Of a stretch of DNA of 64,000 nucleotides, positions 50,008-60,108 are shown piece by piece. This DNA comes from Bacillus sp. FJAT-27225. Its GTDB lineage: Bacteria > Bacillota > Bacilli > Bacillales > Cytobacillaceae. The stretch's first letter is position 1. The number at the start of each line of letters is the position of its first letter. The position numbers and the translations under genes are program-made. The DNA is taken from positions 124,001 to 188,000 of the forward strand of contig NZ_MAYU01000025.1 of the NCBI RefSeq assembly GCF_001685025.1, in the 5' to 3' direction. The notes under the pieces are model-generated. The model was not told where the DNA came from and did no database searches. It saw only the letters and a program-made list of their open reading frames with translations.

Positions 50008-50853
50008 ATGTCAGCAGCACATTTGCAGGATACGGTTACGCTTCACAATGGCGTGAAAATGCCGTGGTTCGGCCTTGGCGTTTTTAAAGTTAGAGAAGGG
50101 CAGGAAGTTATTGACTCTGTCAAGGCCGCTATCCGCAACGGCTATAAAAGCATAGACACTGCAGCTGTTTATAGGAACGAAGAAGGCGTTGGGCAGGCAT
50201 TAAAAGAAGCACTTGAGGAGAACGGTCTCAAGAGGGAAGATATATTTGTAACTTCAAAGGTCTGGAACTCTGACCAGAGCTTTGAATCCACACTTGAAGC
50301 TTATCATGCCAGCCTGCAAAGATTAGGCCTGGATTATCTGGATTTATACTTGATTCACTGGCCGGTCAAAGGGAAGTACAAGGAAACCTGGCGTGCGCTA
50401 GAGTCTTTGTATAAGGAAGGCAAGGTTCGTGCCATTGGCGTCAGCAATTTCCATGTCCACCATTTAAAAGATATTCTTGAAGATGCCGAGATTAAGCCGA
50501 TGGTGAACCAGGTTGAATTTCATCCGCATCTTACCCAGGTCGAACTTCGTGCATTTTGCAAAGAACAGGGTATTCAGTTTGAAGCATGGTCTCCGCTTGC
50601 CCAGGGAAAGCTTCTTGAAAATGAAACTTTGAAGGACATCGCTGAGAAATACAATAAGTCGGTGGCACAAGTTATCCTTCGCTGGGACCTTCAGCATGGT
50701 GTAATAACAATCCCTAAGTCAATTAATGAACATCGCATCATTGAGAATGCCTCCATCTTTGATTTTAAGCTATCCAGCGAGGATATGGAAAAAATAGATG
50801 GATTGAATAAAAATGAGCGCGTTGGTTCTGATCCTGATAATTTTAATTTTTAA
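50008..50853 (+). CDS. Aldo/keto reductase (YtbE/YvgN-like, AKR5)
   Basis: 281 residues, TIM-barrel NADPH-dependent reductase. The catalytic tetrad is Asp and Tyr in SIDTAAVYRNEEG, Lys in VTSKVW and His in LIHWPVKG. The AKR end motif ITIPKSINEHRIIENASIFD binds the cofactor. GGGGAGG precedes the ATG at 50008. In Bacillus subtilis such proteins detoxify methylglyoxal and other aldehydes. A strong terminator follows. Confidence 0.93.
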   Translation: MSAAHLQDTVTLHNGVKMPWFGLGVFKVREGQEVIDSVKAAIRNGYKSIDTAAVYRNEEGVGQALKEALEENGLKREDIFVTSKVWNSDQSFESTLEAYHASLQRLGLDYLDLYLIHWPVKGKYKETWRALESLYKEGKVRAIGVSNFHVHHLKDILEDAEIKPMVNQVEFHPHLTQVELRAFCKEQGIQFEAWSPLAQGKLLENETLKDIAEKYNKSVAQVILRWDLQHGVITIPKSINEHRIIENASIFDFKLSSEDMEKIDGLNKNERVGSDPDNFNF

Positions 50854-50855
50854 TA

Positions 50856-50897
50856 AAAAGGCGGTTTCTCCAAATCGGGAGAAAACCGCCTTTTTCA
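50856..50897 (+). terminator. Terminator after the aldo/keto reductase gene
   Basis: AAGGCGGTTTCTCC and GGAGAAAACCGCC with TTTTT. The stem is long and GC-rich. Confidence 0.88.
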
Positions 50898-51021
50898 GTT
50901 GCGAGTATCGTCTTTTAAGCAGAGCATATTCGGATAGTGGGCGAAGATTTTGACGCCTGTGCAATGATTCGGGGCCGCCCAAATTGTTTTGAGGCGGCGG
51001 TTAAAGAAATCGATGGATTCT

Positions 51022-52473
51022 TTATAAAAGAGCCCATACTGAAACACTTCCGCCATTGACCTTAAAGGTAGCCCAGCCGTCTACTTCAATTGTAACTTCT
51101 TCCTGTCTTTCTCCGGTTAAATCAAGCCATACTTCGCCTGCACGATGCTCACCTACATACATCCGTTTTTCACCATCATCCCCGTTTGAAATGATGACAG
51201 CACACCCGGAGTTTTCGATTTCTTCAGTGCCTTTCCTGACCCAGCCAATTGTACATGGATGGTCGAAGTAATCATCTTGCTCACCGTATGCTTTTGTTTT
51301 TCTTGCTTTAAGGAGGATGTCGAGTTGTTCCTTAATGCCAGGCTTTGGTTCGGGGCCGCCGATTCCGTAGTAATCGCCGTAGAAAACACATGGATAACCA
51401 TCACGCCTTAGTAAAATGAGGGCATATGCACTTGGCTTGAACCAATCTTCAACCCAGGATTCAAGCGCTTCGTGCGGCTGGGAATCATGATTGTCGACAA
51501 ATGTTACGGCGTGGTTTCCATGGGTATTGACAAGAGTGTCATGGAAAATGGTAGTCAAGTCAAAATCACTTCCTGCCTTTGAGGCTGCATGAAGTTTATA
51601 GTGCAGAGCGACGTCGAACAAATCGATATTAAAGTCAACAATATCAAGATACTGCCGGCAAGCTTCAAGGTCAGGCTTCCAAAATTCTCCGACAAAGTAG
51701 AAGTTTTCCCCGCGATGATCCATTAAAGAATGGACGAAATCGTTAATAAATTTATGGTTGATGTGTTTAATTGCATCCAAACGGTAACCGTCACAGTTTG
51801 TCATGTCTGCGAGCCACTTTCCCCAGTTGATCATTTCATCGTGGACATCGGAATGGTCATAATCATAGTTTGCGAACATGAGATAATCATAATTTCCAAA
51901 CTCATCGTCCACATGGTCGCTCCACGATTTATTTTCACCAAGGATGCGGAAAATTCCGGTACGGCCAGTTTTTTCATCATAATCTGTACCGTTAAAATGT
52001 GTATAATTCCATTTAAAGGAGGAATATGCATCAGCGCGCCCCTGGAAATCGAAACGCGTCCAGCCGTGAATTTCAAAAGGCTCTGAAATCACTTCATGCC
52101 TGTTCAATTCATCGACTTCAACAACCTCGAATTTTTCCATGGCATCTGCCCCTGCTTTGTGATTCATGACAACATCGATGTAGACCTCAACACCATGATG
52201 GTGGCATGCTTCAATGGCTTCCAAAAGTTCTTCCTTTGTCCCATATTTTGTGCGGATCGTGCCTTTTTGGTCAAATTCACCGAGATCATACAGGTCATAA
52301 GGTGCGTAGCCATTGTCTTCGTGAGAGGTAGCCTTTGTAACAGGAGGAATCCAAACAGCATCAATTCCCATGTCTTTCAAGGTCGGAGCCATTTCCTTCA
52401 GCCGTTTCCAATGTTCACCATCGGCTTCCAAATGCCATTCGAAAAATTGCAGCATGGTTTTATTTTTTTCCAT
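51022..52473 (-). CDS. Alpha-amylase (GH13), no signal peptide
   Basis: 483 residues. Conserved GH13 regions: DVVMNH (100-105), GYRLDAIKH (229-237, nucleophile D233), VGEFW (261-265, acid E263) and FVDNHD (325-330, D330). It starts MEKNKTMLQFFEWHLEADGE, directly with the catalytic barrel, so unlike the liquefying amylases it is intracellular. It resembles the GH13_5 group that hydrolyses maltodextrins in the cytoplasm. AAGGATTATGTAAA precedes the ATG. A cre-like site lies about 115 bases upstream. Confidence 0.93.
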   Translation of the reverse strand: MEKNKTMLQFFEWHLEADGEHWKRLKEMAPTLKDMGIDAVWIPPVTKATSHEDNGYAPYDLYDLGEFDQKGTIRTKYGTKEELLEAIEACHHHGVEVYIDVVMNHKAGADAMEKFEVVEVDELNRHEVISEPFEIHGWTRFDFQGRADAYSSFKWNYTHFNGTDYDEKTGRTGIFRILGENKSWSDHVDDEFGNYDYLMFANYDYDHSDVHDEMINWGKWLADMTNCDGYRLDAIKHINHKFINDFVHSLMDHRGENFYFVGEFWKPDLEACRQYLDIVDFNIDLFDVALHYKLHAASKAGSDFDLTTIFHDTLVNTHGNHAVTFVDNHDSQPHEALESWVEDWFKPSAYALILLRRDGYPCVFYGDYYGIGGPEPKPGIKEQLDILLKARKTKAYGEQDDYFDHPCTIGWVRKGTEEIENSGCAVIISNGDDGEKRMYVGEHRAGEVWLDLTGERQEEVTIEVDGWATFKVNGGSVSVWALL

Positions 52474-52588
52474 TTTACATAATCCTTCCCAACAAAAACT
52501 GTTTTAACTTATAGCAATCCTCTATACCCTGAATTCAAACTTTTTAATCTTTTTGAAAAAGCTTCCGGATTAATTTAACAAAGTGTTC

Positions 52589-52602
52589 TCAAATCGTTTG
52601 CA
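52589..52602. promoter_or_regulatory. Possible cre (CcpA) site
   Basis: On the minus strand TGCAAACGATTTGA fits the cre consensus TGWAANCGNTNWCA with two mismatches (positions 3 and 13). It is placed between the amylase and the divergent small gene. Carbon catabolite control of an amylase would be expected. Confidence 0.3.
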
Positions 52603-52711
52603 TTCCCGCCATAAATGGATTTATTTCAATGTTCTCTTTCAGCTTATAATGAAGGTACAAACGACAGACGCTCAGAGAAAGAGAAAACAGGGTCCTGGGA
52701 GGAGACCAAAA

Positions 52712-52825
52712 ATGTTAATGAAAAAGTGGAAGTATCTGATTGTGGCACTCTTGATTATTGCTGCATCCCTAATCTACTATCAGGCAACACACATCACCCT
52801 GTTGGATTTTTCGGGGACATATTGA
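52712..52825 (+). CDS. Small membrane peptide
   Basis: 37 residues, MLMKKWKYLIVALLIIAASL followed by IYYQATHITLLDFSGTY. One membrane helix after a basic start, then a short outer tail. GGGAGGAG lies eight bases before the ATG, and a strong terminator (52834-52866) follows, so it is a complete small unit. The ATG at 52718 is an alternative start. Function unknown. Confidence 0.65.
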   Translation: MLMKKWKYLIVALLIIAASLIYYQATHITLLDFSGTY

Positions 52826-52833
52826 AAGATAGA

Positions 52834-52866
52834 ACTGTCGGGCACTTGCTGCCCGGCAGTTTTCAT
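52834..52866 (+). terminator. Terminator of the small membrane peptide gene
   Basis: ACTGTCGGGC and GCCCGGCAGT with TTTT after the stem. Confidence 0.85.
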
Positions 52867-52945
52867 TTCAGAGCAAGGTTTGGCTCTGGGCCTTAACGGT
52901 TAAAATCAGATAGGAGTCTACATATTTGTAAAGAGGAGGATGTTA

Positions 52946-53824
52946 ATGATTGGCGATGTTGAGCTTGTACTAGATACAAAGGCAACTCTTGGAGAGGGGC
53001 CAGTTTGGGATCAGAAAACCGGTGCCTTGTTTTGGGTAGATATTGAAGGAGAAAAGATTTATATTTATTATCCAGAGACAGGGGAAGACCGGATTCTGGA
53101 TGTAGGACAGCGGATTGGCGCGATTGTGCCTAGACAATCTGGAGGGGCTGTCGCCGCGCTTGAGAACGGTCTATACTTTGTAGATATAGAGCTGGGACAG
53201 TTTGAGTTTATTGTTAACCCCGAGGGCGGCCTTCCAGAAAATCGCTTTAATGATGGAAAATGTGATCCGAAGGGAAGGTTTTGGGCCGGGACGTTGAATA
53301 TGAGCGGCAAGGAGGGGCAGGCTTCCCTCTATTGTCTTGAAACGGACGGTTCGCTGACAAAAAAACTTGATGGGCTAAGTATTTCAAATGGGCTGGCCTG
53401 GTCCCCTGATCACAAATTTATGTATTTTATTGATACACCTACAAGGAATGTAGTTAGGTTCGAGTATAATCTTGAAACAGGCGATATTCGCAATCCGGAT
53501 ATTTGTGTAACTATTCCCGATGGAGAGGGCTTTCCGGATGGAATGACAATTGACAGTGAAGGCCATCTTTGGATCGCACACTGGGGTGGCGGAAAGGTTT
53601 CAAGATGGAATCCCGCGACTGGGATTAAGGTGACAGAAATTGAAATACCGGCTGTGAACGTGACATCCTGCACATTTGGAGGGGAGCACCTGCTAGACTT
53701 ATATGTAACAACAGCACGAGACGGAATGTCCGATGAAGAGCTTGAAAAATACCCCAATGCAGGGGGTGTATTCAAGGTTACAACCGCAACAAAGGGTCTG
53801 CCAGGTTTTCAATATATGGGGTAG
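52946..53824 (+). CDS. SMP-30/gluconolactonase/LRE family protein
   Basis: 292 residues, six-bladed beta-propeller. The metal-binding marks are LGEGPVWD (Glu), FNDGKCDPKGRFWAGT (Asn and Asp) and SNGLAWSPD (Asn/Asp); GEGFPDGMTIDSEGHLWIAHWGG completes the pattern. Members are lactonases for sugar lactones, needing a divalent ion. The ATG at 52946 has AGAGGAGG six bases upstream; the ATG at 52940 abuts that site. No signal peptide is seen. Confidence 0.9.
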   Translation: MIGDVELVLDTKATLGEGPVWDQKTGALFWVDIEGEKIYIYYPETGEDRILDVGQRIGAIVPRQSGGAVAALENGLYFVDIELGQFEFIVNPEGGLPENRFNDGKCDPKGRFWAGTLNMSGKEGQASLYCLETDGSLTKKLDGLSISNGLAWSPDHKFMYFIDTPTRNVVRFEYNLETGDIRNPDICVTIPDGEGFPDGMTIDSEGHLWIAHWGGGKVSRWNPATGIKVTEIEIPAVNVTSCTFGGEHLLDLYVTTARDGMSDEELEKYPNAGGVFKVTTATKGLPGFQYMG

Positions 53825-53975
53825 GGCATGGACAGCAGTATCTGAGAACCCAATGAGCAGTAGAAATAGGGTACTGGCAATTTTATAAAAATATTTATAT
53901 GCTAACCGTTTATTATTCCCTATTAGAGGTAAATAGAAAGGTAGAAACATATACTTCCAAAAAGGGGATGTGTCT

Positions 53976-54377
53976 ATGGAATGGATGGCAATTGGGCTGG
54001 GAGTGTTACTGTTACTGATTTTGATTGAAGAAACAGGCCAATATATATGGAGGAATCGGTTCTACGCCAAATATGTCAGCCAGGAAGACACTCCGCTGGA
54101 AGTAGAAATGGATAGTCAACCAGAGCCGCTTCAAAAGCCGAGTCCAGTCTATAGATTGAAGCAGGGTGTCATTCGGACGTTCTTTCAGCTGATGCTTATC
54201 TCGGTAATAGTCCTAAGGATGGATAAGGTATACAGGTTTTTGGAGAAAAGGGCTGAAGCTCGGCGCATTAAAGCGAAGAACCCAAGAGCCGGAAAATTCT
54301 CATTTAAACATCCGCTCGCAGGTGTAAAACATACTGCAATTGCAATCAAACGATATAAAAAAAGCTCTTCCCTCTAA
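53976..54377 (+). CDS. Hypothetical two-helix membrane protein
   Basis: 133 residues. Membrane segments at about 3-20 and 66-82 surround an acidic loop (QEDTPLEVEMDSQPEPLQKP); the C-terminal 45 residues are strongly basic (RAEARRIKAKNPRAGKFSFK). AAGGGG lies before the ATG at 53976; a GTG two codons earlier is possible. The stop lies inside the terminator stem at 54359-54392. Family not recognised. Confidence 0.72.
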   Translation: MEWMAIGLGVLLLLILIEETGQYIWRNRFYAKYVSQEDTPLEVEMDSQPEPLQKPSPVYRLKQGVIRTFFQLMLISVIVLRMDKVYRFLEKRAEARRIKAKNPRAGKFSFKHPLAGVKHTAIAIKRYKKSSSL

Positions 54378-54392
54378 AGGGAGGAGCTTTTT
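54359..54392. terminator. Terminator overlapping the stop codon, shared with the PBP gene
   Basis: AAAAAGCTCTTCCCT and AGGGAGGAGCTTTTT form a long stem, bidirectional, between converging genes. Confidence 0.88.
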
Positions 54393-54405
54393 AACTTTCT
54401 GTAAA

Positions 54406-56514
54406 TTACGGTTCCTGGAGCTCTTTCAGCTTATCGGCAAGTCTCCCAAAACCGTCCGTAACAGCGTTTACCCCTCGTTGGATAGCTTCCTTCCATTCTG
54501 GGGCGTTTTCCTTAATGGTTTCACCGGCTGCTTCGGCAGTTTTGGCAACTTCTTGTCTAAATTTTTCCGTTTGTTCAAGGAGTTCATCTGTCGATAACAT
54601 TGGCTCGCCTTTTTCACCGGCAGTTGTTAACCCAAAGGAATCCTCCTTAAGAAACGGCTTTGCTTCTTTCATAATAGCCCCAAATAGCGGAGCTGCGCCC
54701 TGAGAAGCACCTGTTGTTAAATAATGCTGTCTGTCAGTCCGGTCATAGCCAAGCCAGATTGCACCTGCAACTTCAGGTGTATAGCCAGCAAACCACTGAT
54801 CCTTTATTCCCCTAATATCCTCGTATGGGAGCTGGGTGGAACCGGTTTTCCCGGCGATGTCCAAACCTTCTACTCTGGCACTCCGCCCGGTTCCTTTTTC
54901 AACAACCCGGAGCAGCATTGAGGTCATCTCACGGGCAGTTCCCTTGGAAGTCACCTTTACAGATTTCTTCTTATGGCTTGCAATTTCATTTCCCGTAGGA
55001 CCGACAATTTTGGTAATAAAATGGCTCTCATATCTCCGTCCGTCATTTGCCAGCCCAGCATAGGCAGATGCGACCTGAAGAGGGGAGATGCCGTTATGCA
55101 TACCACCTAGTGCAAGTGCGAGGTTCCGGTCTTCCTTCTTAACCGGAATGCCAAACTTTTCAGCGGTTTCAGCCCCCCGGCTAACTCCGATATCGTTCAG
55201 AAGCCATACGGTCGGAACATTGAGTGATTTTTCCACTACTTCATAGAGCGGGACCTTGCCCAGGAATGTTCTTGTGGCGTTTTCAGGCTTGTAATCCCCA
55301 AATGTCATCGGCTCGTCGGTAAGCTCCGACTCCGCCGAGTAGCCTTCCTCGAGAGCCGGCGTGTAGACAGCCAATGGCTTTATCGTTGACCCAGGCTGTG
55401 CTTTCAATTGTGTGGCCCGATTGAAGCCGCGGAAAACATGCTCACCGCGGCCGCCGACTACTGCAAGGACACCGCCTGTTTTAGGTGATACAAACACAGC
55501 GCCGCTCTGAACGATTTCACCGCCGCGGCCCCGCGGGAACAGCCAATCGCGTTTGTATACGTCTTCGAGCGCCGTTTGAAGATCCGGATTCAATTGCGTA
55601 TAAATTCGGTACCCCCTGGTCAAAATTTCATCCTGTGTCAAGCCGTACTTTTTAACTGCTTCATCGAGGACTGCATCGACATAGTAAGGAAACTTACGTT
55701 TTATCGGTGTCCCGCCGCCATCGCTGAGTTTAATTTTTTGAGATACGGCTTTTTTGTATTCATCATTGGAAATTTTATTAAGTTCCTTCATTTTTCCGAG
55801 GACGACATTCCGCCTTTCCAGTGCCCGATCGTAATTCCTGAACGGATCATATGCTGAAGGAGCTTTAAGCAGGCCCGCAAGCACTGCCGCTTCACTGATT
55901 GTCACATCACCAATATCCTTGTTGAAATATTTCTTTGCTGCTGATCCAATTCCATAAGCCCCGCTGCCAAAATAAACCTGGTTGAGGTACATCTCAAGTA
56001 TTTCATCTTTTTTATAGGCATCTTCAAGTTCGGCCGCAAGAAACAGTTCCTCGGCCTTTCGCCTGTACGTTTGCTCCGGGGAAAGAAGGGCATTTTTGGC
56101 AAGCTGCTGAGTAATCGTACTGCCGCCGCCAGTTATCCTGCCCGCAAACAAATTACCAAAAAATGCACGGGCAATCCCTTTAATATCAAAACCGTTATGC
56201 TGGTAAAACCGTTCATCTTCAATTGAAAGAACAGCATCTTTTACATGCTGAGGTATTTCCTCAATTTTTGTACCGCCAACCCGGTTGGCAGTGATTTCGG
56301 CAGCTTTCTTGCCGTTTATGTCATAAATAACAGTCGACTGGCTTAAGCCCTCCTTGAGTGATTCAACATTCGCACGACTCGCCAGAAAAGCGAAGAACAA
56401 AATTGTCAACAGAAATGTAATGAGGGCAATGAGTAGCAGAATCTGTGTTAAATGCTTTCTTTTCCAAAAACGCTTTATCGCTTCCCAAAGGGCAATCAAC
56501 TTTTCTTTTATCAT
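54406..56514 (-). CDS. Class A penicillin-binding protein (PbpF/PbpG-like)
   Basis: 702 residues, one N-terminal membrane helix (about 24-46). The glycosyltransferase (GT51) part has EDERFYQHNGFD (99-110), GGGSTITQQLAKN and AEELFLAAELE. The transpeptidase part has PGSTIKPLAVY (active Ser), SLN about residue 435 and AGKTGSTQLP. A helical tail rich in Glu/Lys/Ala ends it. It polymerises and cross-links peptidoglycan. The overall length is close to PbpF/PbpG (PBP2c/2d), which act in spore-wall and vegetative synthesis. The ATG is preceded by AAGGTAGATTTTT, a modest site. Confidence 0.93.
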   Translation of the reverse strand: MIKEKLIALWEAIKRFWKRKHLTQILLLIALITFLLTILFFAFLASRANVESLKEGLSQSTVIYDINGKKAAEITANRVGGTKIEEIPQHVKDAVLSIEDERFYQHNGFDIKGIARAFFGNLFAGRITGGGSTITQQLAKNALLSPEQTYRRKAEELFLAAELEDAYKKDEILEMYLNQVYFGSGAYGIGSAAKKYFNKDIGDVTISEAAVLAGLLKAPSAYDPFRNYDRALERRNVVLGKMKELNKISNDEYKKAVSQKIKLSDGGGTPIKRKFPYYVDAVLDEAVKKYGLTQDEILTRGYRIYTQLNPDLQTALEDVYKRDWLFPRGRGGEIVQSGAVFVSPKTGGVLAVVGGRGEHVFRGFNRATQLKAQPGSTIKPLAVYTPALEEGYSAESELTDEPMTFGDYKPENATRTFLGKVPLYEVVEKSLNVPTVWLLNDIGVSRGAETAEKFGIPVKKEDRNLALALGGMHNGISPLQVASAYAGLANDGRRYESHFITKIVGPTGNEIASHKKKSVKVTSKGTAREMTSMLLRVVEKGTGRSARVEGLDIAGKTGSTQLPYEDIRGIKDQWFAGYTPEVAGAIWLGYDRTDRQHYLTTGASQGAAPLFGAIMKEAKPFLKEDSFGLTTAGEKGEPMLSTDELLEQTEKFRQEVAKTAEAAGETIKENAPEWKEAIQRGVNAVTDGFGRLADKLKELQEP

Positions 56515-56823
56515 AAAAATCTACCTTCAATCCAAAAGTCTTATAGCAGAAGAATATCAAAAGGAGAAACGAAACACAAAAAACTTCGGTCACCAATAGT
56601 TCCAAAATATAGCAGTGTCTACTATATTAAAAACATAATTTCTTTTCAACAGGGTATATATCATACGAAAACTTCTTCCGAGGGTTTCCCATTTTTTCGA
56701 TTTTGTATATTTCTTCTGCTTTGTTGGTTCCATATATTTCCGAGTTTCTGCGTTTGCGCCCGTGTTCACATTTATATTAACGGGTTCAAATTATATCAGA
56801 AATTCATATTTAACAACAATTCC

Positions 56824-56862
56824 TCAAAAAGAAGCGGTACCCAGCATGTGGGTACCGCACCG
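56824..56862 (-). terminator. Terminator of the YpzG-like gene
   Basis: On the minus strand GCGGTACCCA-CATGC-TGGGTACCGC is followed by TTCTTTTT. A 10-bp perfect stem. Confidence 0.92.
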
Positions 56863-56879
56863 TTTCTCCTGCCCAGCGA

Positions 56880-57032
56880 TTACCAGCGGTGAGCTTTTGC
56901 ATTGCTCCGAAGGATAATCTCTGTTTGAGACATGCGCGTTTGGCCATTCAGCTGCGATTTCGTATGCTTCCGACGGCTAAACGTGTGGTGAAAAAGCCCT
57001 GAACGTGGATCCAGCATGTTCCTGTAGCTCAT
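56880..57032 (-). CDS. Small basic protein, YpzG-like
   Basis: 50 residues: MSYRNMLDPRSGLFHHTFSR, followed by a Gln/Asn-rich middle and the end IILRSNAKAHRW. ACGAGGTGA lies before the ATG and a strong terminator follows the stop. Recognition as a YpzG-like family (short Bacillus proteins starting SYRN and ending in a basic KxRRW) rests on memory. Probably sporulation-linked, but that is a guess. Confidence 0.7.
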   Translation of the reverse strand: MSYRNMLDPRSGLFHHTFSRRKHTKSQLNGQTRMSQTEIILRSNAKAHRW

Positions 57033-57352
57033 TCGATCACCTCGTGTGCAGGATTTTGTGAAACGCAGGCATCATCAGGGATGCCGTATTTTAGCTTTTG
57101 CAAGAGACGGGAATATTACACTCATTGGCTTGTGCAGAAGATGGAGGATGGTCTATTTTTAATAAAATCCCGGCCGGAGCAGGGCGCAGGCGAAGGGGAT
57201 CCTGCTTTATCCCACTCCTAAAAAAGTCAGTGTTTCGTAAGGATTAGTGAAGGAAAATGAAGGAGTATAATATTTCAAAATAGGCAGGCGGGAGGCTTTC
57301 GTGATATAGTAAAAAGAAATTTATTGATACATAGTGTTGGGAAGGTGAGTCT
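57033..57352. other. Gap upstream of ppc
   Basis: About 320 bases without a gene. A small hairpin GGCATC-ATCAG-GGATGCC is near 57071-57088. The promoter of ppc should lie here, but no pair of -35 and -10 boxes is convincing; GATATAGT close to 57303 is a possible -10. Nothing else seen. Confidence 0.4.
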
Positions 57353-60100
57353 ATGGCAACGAATGACAGCATGTTCCCGCTTAGGCGGGATGTGAAGATG
57401 CTAGGTAATATACTTGGTGAAATTCTTGAATTCAACGGAGGATCTACGCTATTTCAAACTGTTGAAAAGCTTAGGCTAATGTGCAAGGACCTTCGTGAAA
57501 CGTTCGACGAGAAGATATATGAGGAGTTGAAACAGGAAATTGCGAGTCTTGACCCGAAGCTCAGAATCCAGGTAATCCGGGCGTTCGCTACATATTTCCA
57601 TTTAATTAATGCGGCTGAACAGAACCACAGAATCCGGAGGCGCCGTGAGTATCAGCTCGAGGAAGATGCCAAAAAGCAGCCTGGTTCAATTGAACGAGCA
57701 ATTTACTCGCTTAAGGAAAATAACATAAGTTCCGATGTCATCCGCAAGGTGCTGGCCGATATGTCCCTTGAACTCGTTATCACTGCACATCCTACTGAGG
57801 CGACAAAACGTTCTGTTCTTGAATTGCAGAAGCGGATTGCCGACCTGTTGAAGAGTCTTGACAATCCGCTTTTATCAAAAAAAGAGCGGAAGAAAATTGA
57901 GGAAAGTCTTTTTAACGAAGTTGCGGCCCTTTGGCAAACAGATGAACTTCGTGACAGAAAACCGACCGTGATTGATGAAGTGCGCAATGGCCTTTATTAT
58001 TTTGACAAGACACTCTTTGATGTGCTTCCTGATATCCATCAAGAGGTTGAGGAGTGCCTTGGGAAATATTATCCGGAAGAGGCATGGAAGGTACCGACCT
58101 TCCTAAGGTTCGGATCATGGATTGGCGGGGACAGGGATGGGAATCCGCATGTTACTGCGGAGGTAACATGGGAAACACTTACCCGCCAGCGCAAACTCGT
58201 GTTAAAAAAGTATCGGAATGTTTTGGTTGAATTGATGAGGCGGTTTTCACATGCAACATCGCGGGTTGAAGTAAGTGATGAGCTAATTGAATCGGTCAGC
58301 CGGGACGAGGAACTGTTTTTGCCTGAAGAAAAGCGCTGGACTGTGTCCGAGGAGCAATATCGCCGGAAATTTGCGGTTATGATTGAGAGAGTGAAGCAGG
58401 TCGGCCAAAGTGAAATTGGCTACAAACAGCCTGAGGAGCTCCTTGACGATCTGGAGATTATTAGTCGCAGTGTGTATAAACATCATCCGGCAAACCGCGA
58501 GTTGAAAATGCTTGAAAAATTGATTCGCCAGGTTAAGCTGTTTGGCTTCCATCTGGCAACACTCGATATCCGCAACCATAGCGGCGAGCATGAGGCGGCG
58601 ATAACCGAGATTTTGCGGAAGGTTAGGATTGCAGACGATTACCGCAGCCTTCCTGAGGAGGAAAAGCAGGAAATTCTATTGAGGCTGCTTCAAGATCCGC
58701 GCCCGGTGTTGCTCTTGCATGAGGATTATTCACCAGAGACACAAGAAATAATCCGCGTCTTTGAATTAATCCGTGAAGCCCACCAGGAATTCGGTAAGCA
58801 GTCGATTAATGTTTATTTGATAAGTATGGCCGAATCAGTTAGTGATCTTCTTGAAGTGCTGCTACTTGCAAAGGAAGCGGGCATTTATCGGCTGCATGCA
58901 GACGGGACCGTTGAGTCCGACCTAAACGTTGCTCCGCTCCTGGAAACCATCGATGATTTAACTGCCGGCCCAGAAATTATGGAAACATTGTTCAAGACGC
59001 CTCTGTACCGGGAGCATCTGCGCATGCTTGGTGACCGCCAGGAAATCATGCTTGGCTATTCAGACGGCAGCAAAGACGGCGGAACGATGACAGCAAACTG
59101 GAAATTATATAGGGCGCAGCTTGAAATTCATGAAATGGCAAAGCGTCACTCGATCAGATTGAAATTTTTCCATGGCCGTGGCGGTTCTCTCGGCCGCGGC
59201 GGCGGTCCATTGAACCGGAGCTTGCTGTCGCAGCCGGCTGAAACATTCGGAGATGGCATAAAGATTACTGAACAGGGTGAGGTTCTTTCATCCCGCTATC
59301 TGCTTGAAGATATTGCGTACAGAAGCCTTGAGCAGGCGACTTCGACCATGCTGCAGGTAGGTGCTCATGTATCCAACGAGTCCGAACAGGATTTCCGTGA
59401 TCCTCGCTATGTTGAGGCAATTGAGGAAATTTCTTCAGCTTCTTTGGCAAAATATCAGTCGCTTGTGTTTGAAGACAAGGATTTCCTGACGTATTTCAAT
59501 CAGGCGACTCCACTAAACGAAATCGGCGAATTGAACATTGGTTCACGTCCAATGAAGAGGAAGAACTCACAAAAATTTGAAAATCTGCGTGCAATACCGT
59601 GGGTGTTTGCCTGGACTCAAAGCCGTCAGCTTCTGCCAGGCTGGTACGCAGCCGGTACAGGGTTAGAAAGCTATGCAAATAAGGGTTCGGAAAATCTGGC
59701 GCTGCTTCAGGAAATGTACGAAAAGTGGCCGTTCTTCCGCTCGACCATCGACAACCTGCAGATGGCGCTGACAAAGGCAGACATCACAACAGCAAGCGAA
59801 TACGCATCTCTGGTCGAGGACAAGGAAGCCGGGGACCGAATTTTCGGCAATATCAAGGACGAATACAAGCGTACCAGAAAGATCTTGCTTGAGATCTCCG
59901 GTGATGAAGAGCTGCTCGACCACTCGCCGAACATAAAGGCCTCAGTCAAGAGGCGCAATCCGTACATCGACCCACTCAACTTCCTGCAAGTAGAATTGAT
60001 TAGGCAGCTCAGGGAAGATGACGGACAAAATGATCAATTGATGACAGAAGTATTACTTACAATCAGTGGAATTGCAGCTGGGTTGAGGAATACTGGTTGA
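57353..60100 (+). CDS. ppc: Phosphoenolpyruvate carboxylase
   Basis: 915 residues. It makes oxaloacetate from PEP and bicarbonate, refilling the TCA cycle. Active-site blocks: VITAHPTEATKRS (near 143-155), GSWIGGDRDGNPHVT (near 257-271), GYSDGSKDGG (Lys near 572), FHGRGGSLGRGGGP (near 605-618), and a C-terminal NTG ending as in the family. GAAGGTGAG precedes the ATG. Many Bacilli use pyruvate carboxylase instead, so a complete ppc is a useful taxonomic mark. A terminator follows. Confidence 0.97.
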   Translation: MATNDSMFPLRRDVKMLGNILGEILEFNGGSTLFQTVEKLRLMCKDLRETFDEKIYEELKQEIASLDPKLRIQVIRAFATYFHLINAAEQNHRIRRRREYQLEEDAKKQPGSIERAIYSLKENNISSDVIRKVLADMSLELVITAHPTEATKRSVLELQKRIADLLKSLDNPLLSKKERKKIEESLFNEVAALWQTDELRDRKPTVIDEVRNGLYYFDKTLFDVLPDIHQEVEECLGKYYPEEAWKVPTFLRFGSWIGGDRDGNPHVTAEVTWETLTRQRKLVLKKYRNVLVELMRRFSHATSRVEVSDELIESVSRDEELFLPEEKRWTVSEEQYRRKFAVMIERVKQVGQSEIGYKQPEELLDDLEIISRSVYKHHPANRELKMLEKLIRQVKLFGFHLATLDIRNHSGEHEAAITEILRKVRIADDYRSLPEEEKQEILLRLLQDPRPVLLLHEDYSPETQEIIRVFELIREAHQEFGKQSINVYLISMAESVSDLLEVLLLAKEAGIYRLHADGTVESDLNVAPLLETIDDLTAGPEIMETLFKTPLYREHLRMLGDRQEIMLGYSDGSKDGGTMTANWKLYRAQLEIHEMAKRHSIRLKFFHGRGGSLGRGGGPLNRSLLSQPAETFGDGIKITEQGEVLSSRYLLEDIAYRSLEQATSTMLQVGAHVSNESEQDFRDPRYVEAIEEISSASLAKYQSLVFEDKDFLTYFNQATPLNEIGELNIGSRPMKRKNSQKFENLRAIPWVFAWTQSRQLLPGWYAAGTGLESYANKGSENLALLQEMYEKWPFFRSTIDNLQMALTKADITTASEYASLVEDKEAGDRIFGNIKDEYKRTRKILLEISGDEELLDHSPNIKASVKRRNPYIDPLNFLQVELIRQLREDDGQNDQLMTEVLLTISGIAAGLRNTG

Positions 60101-60108
60101 TCGAAGAT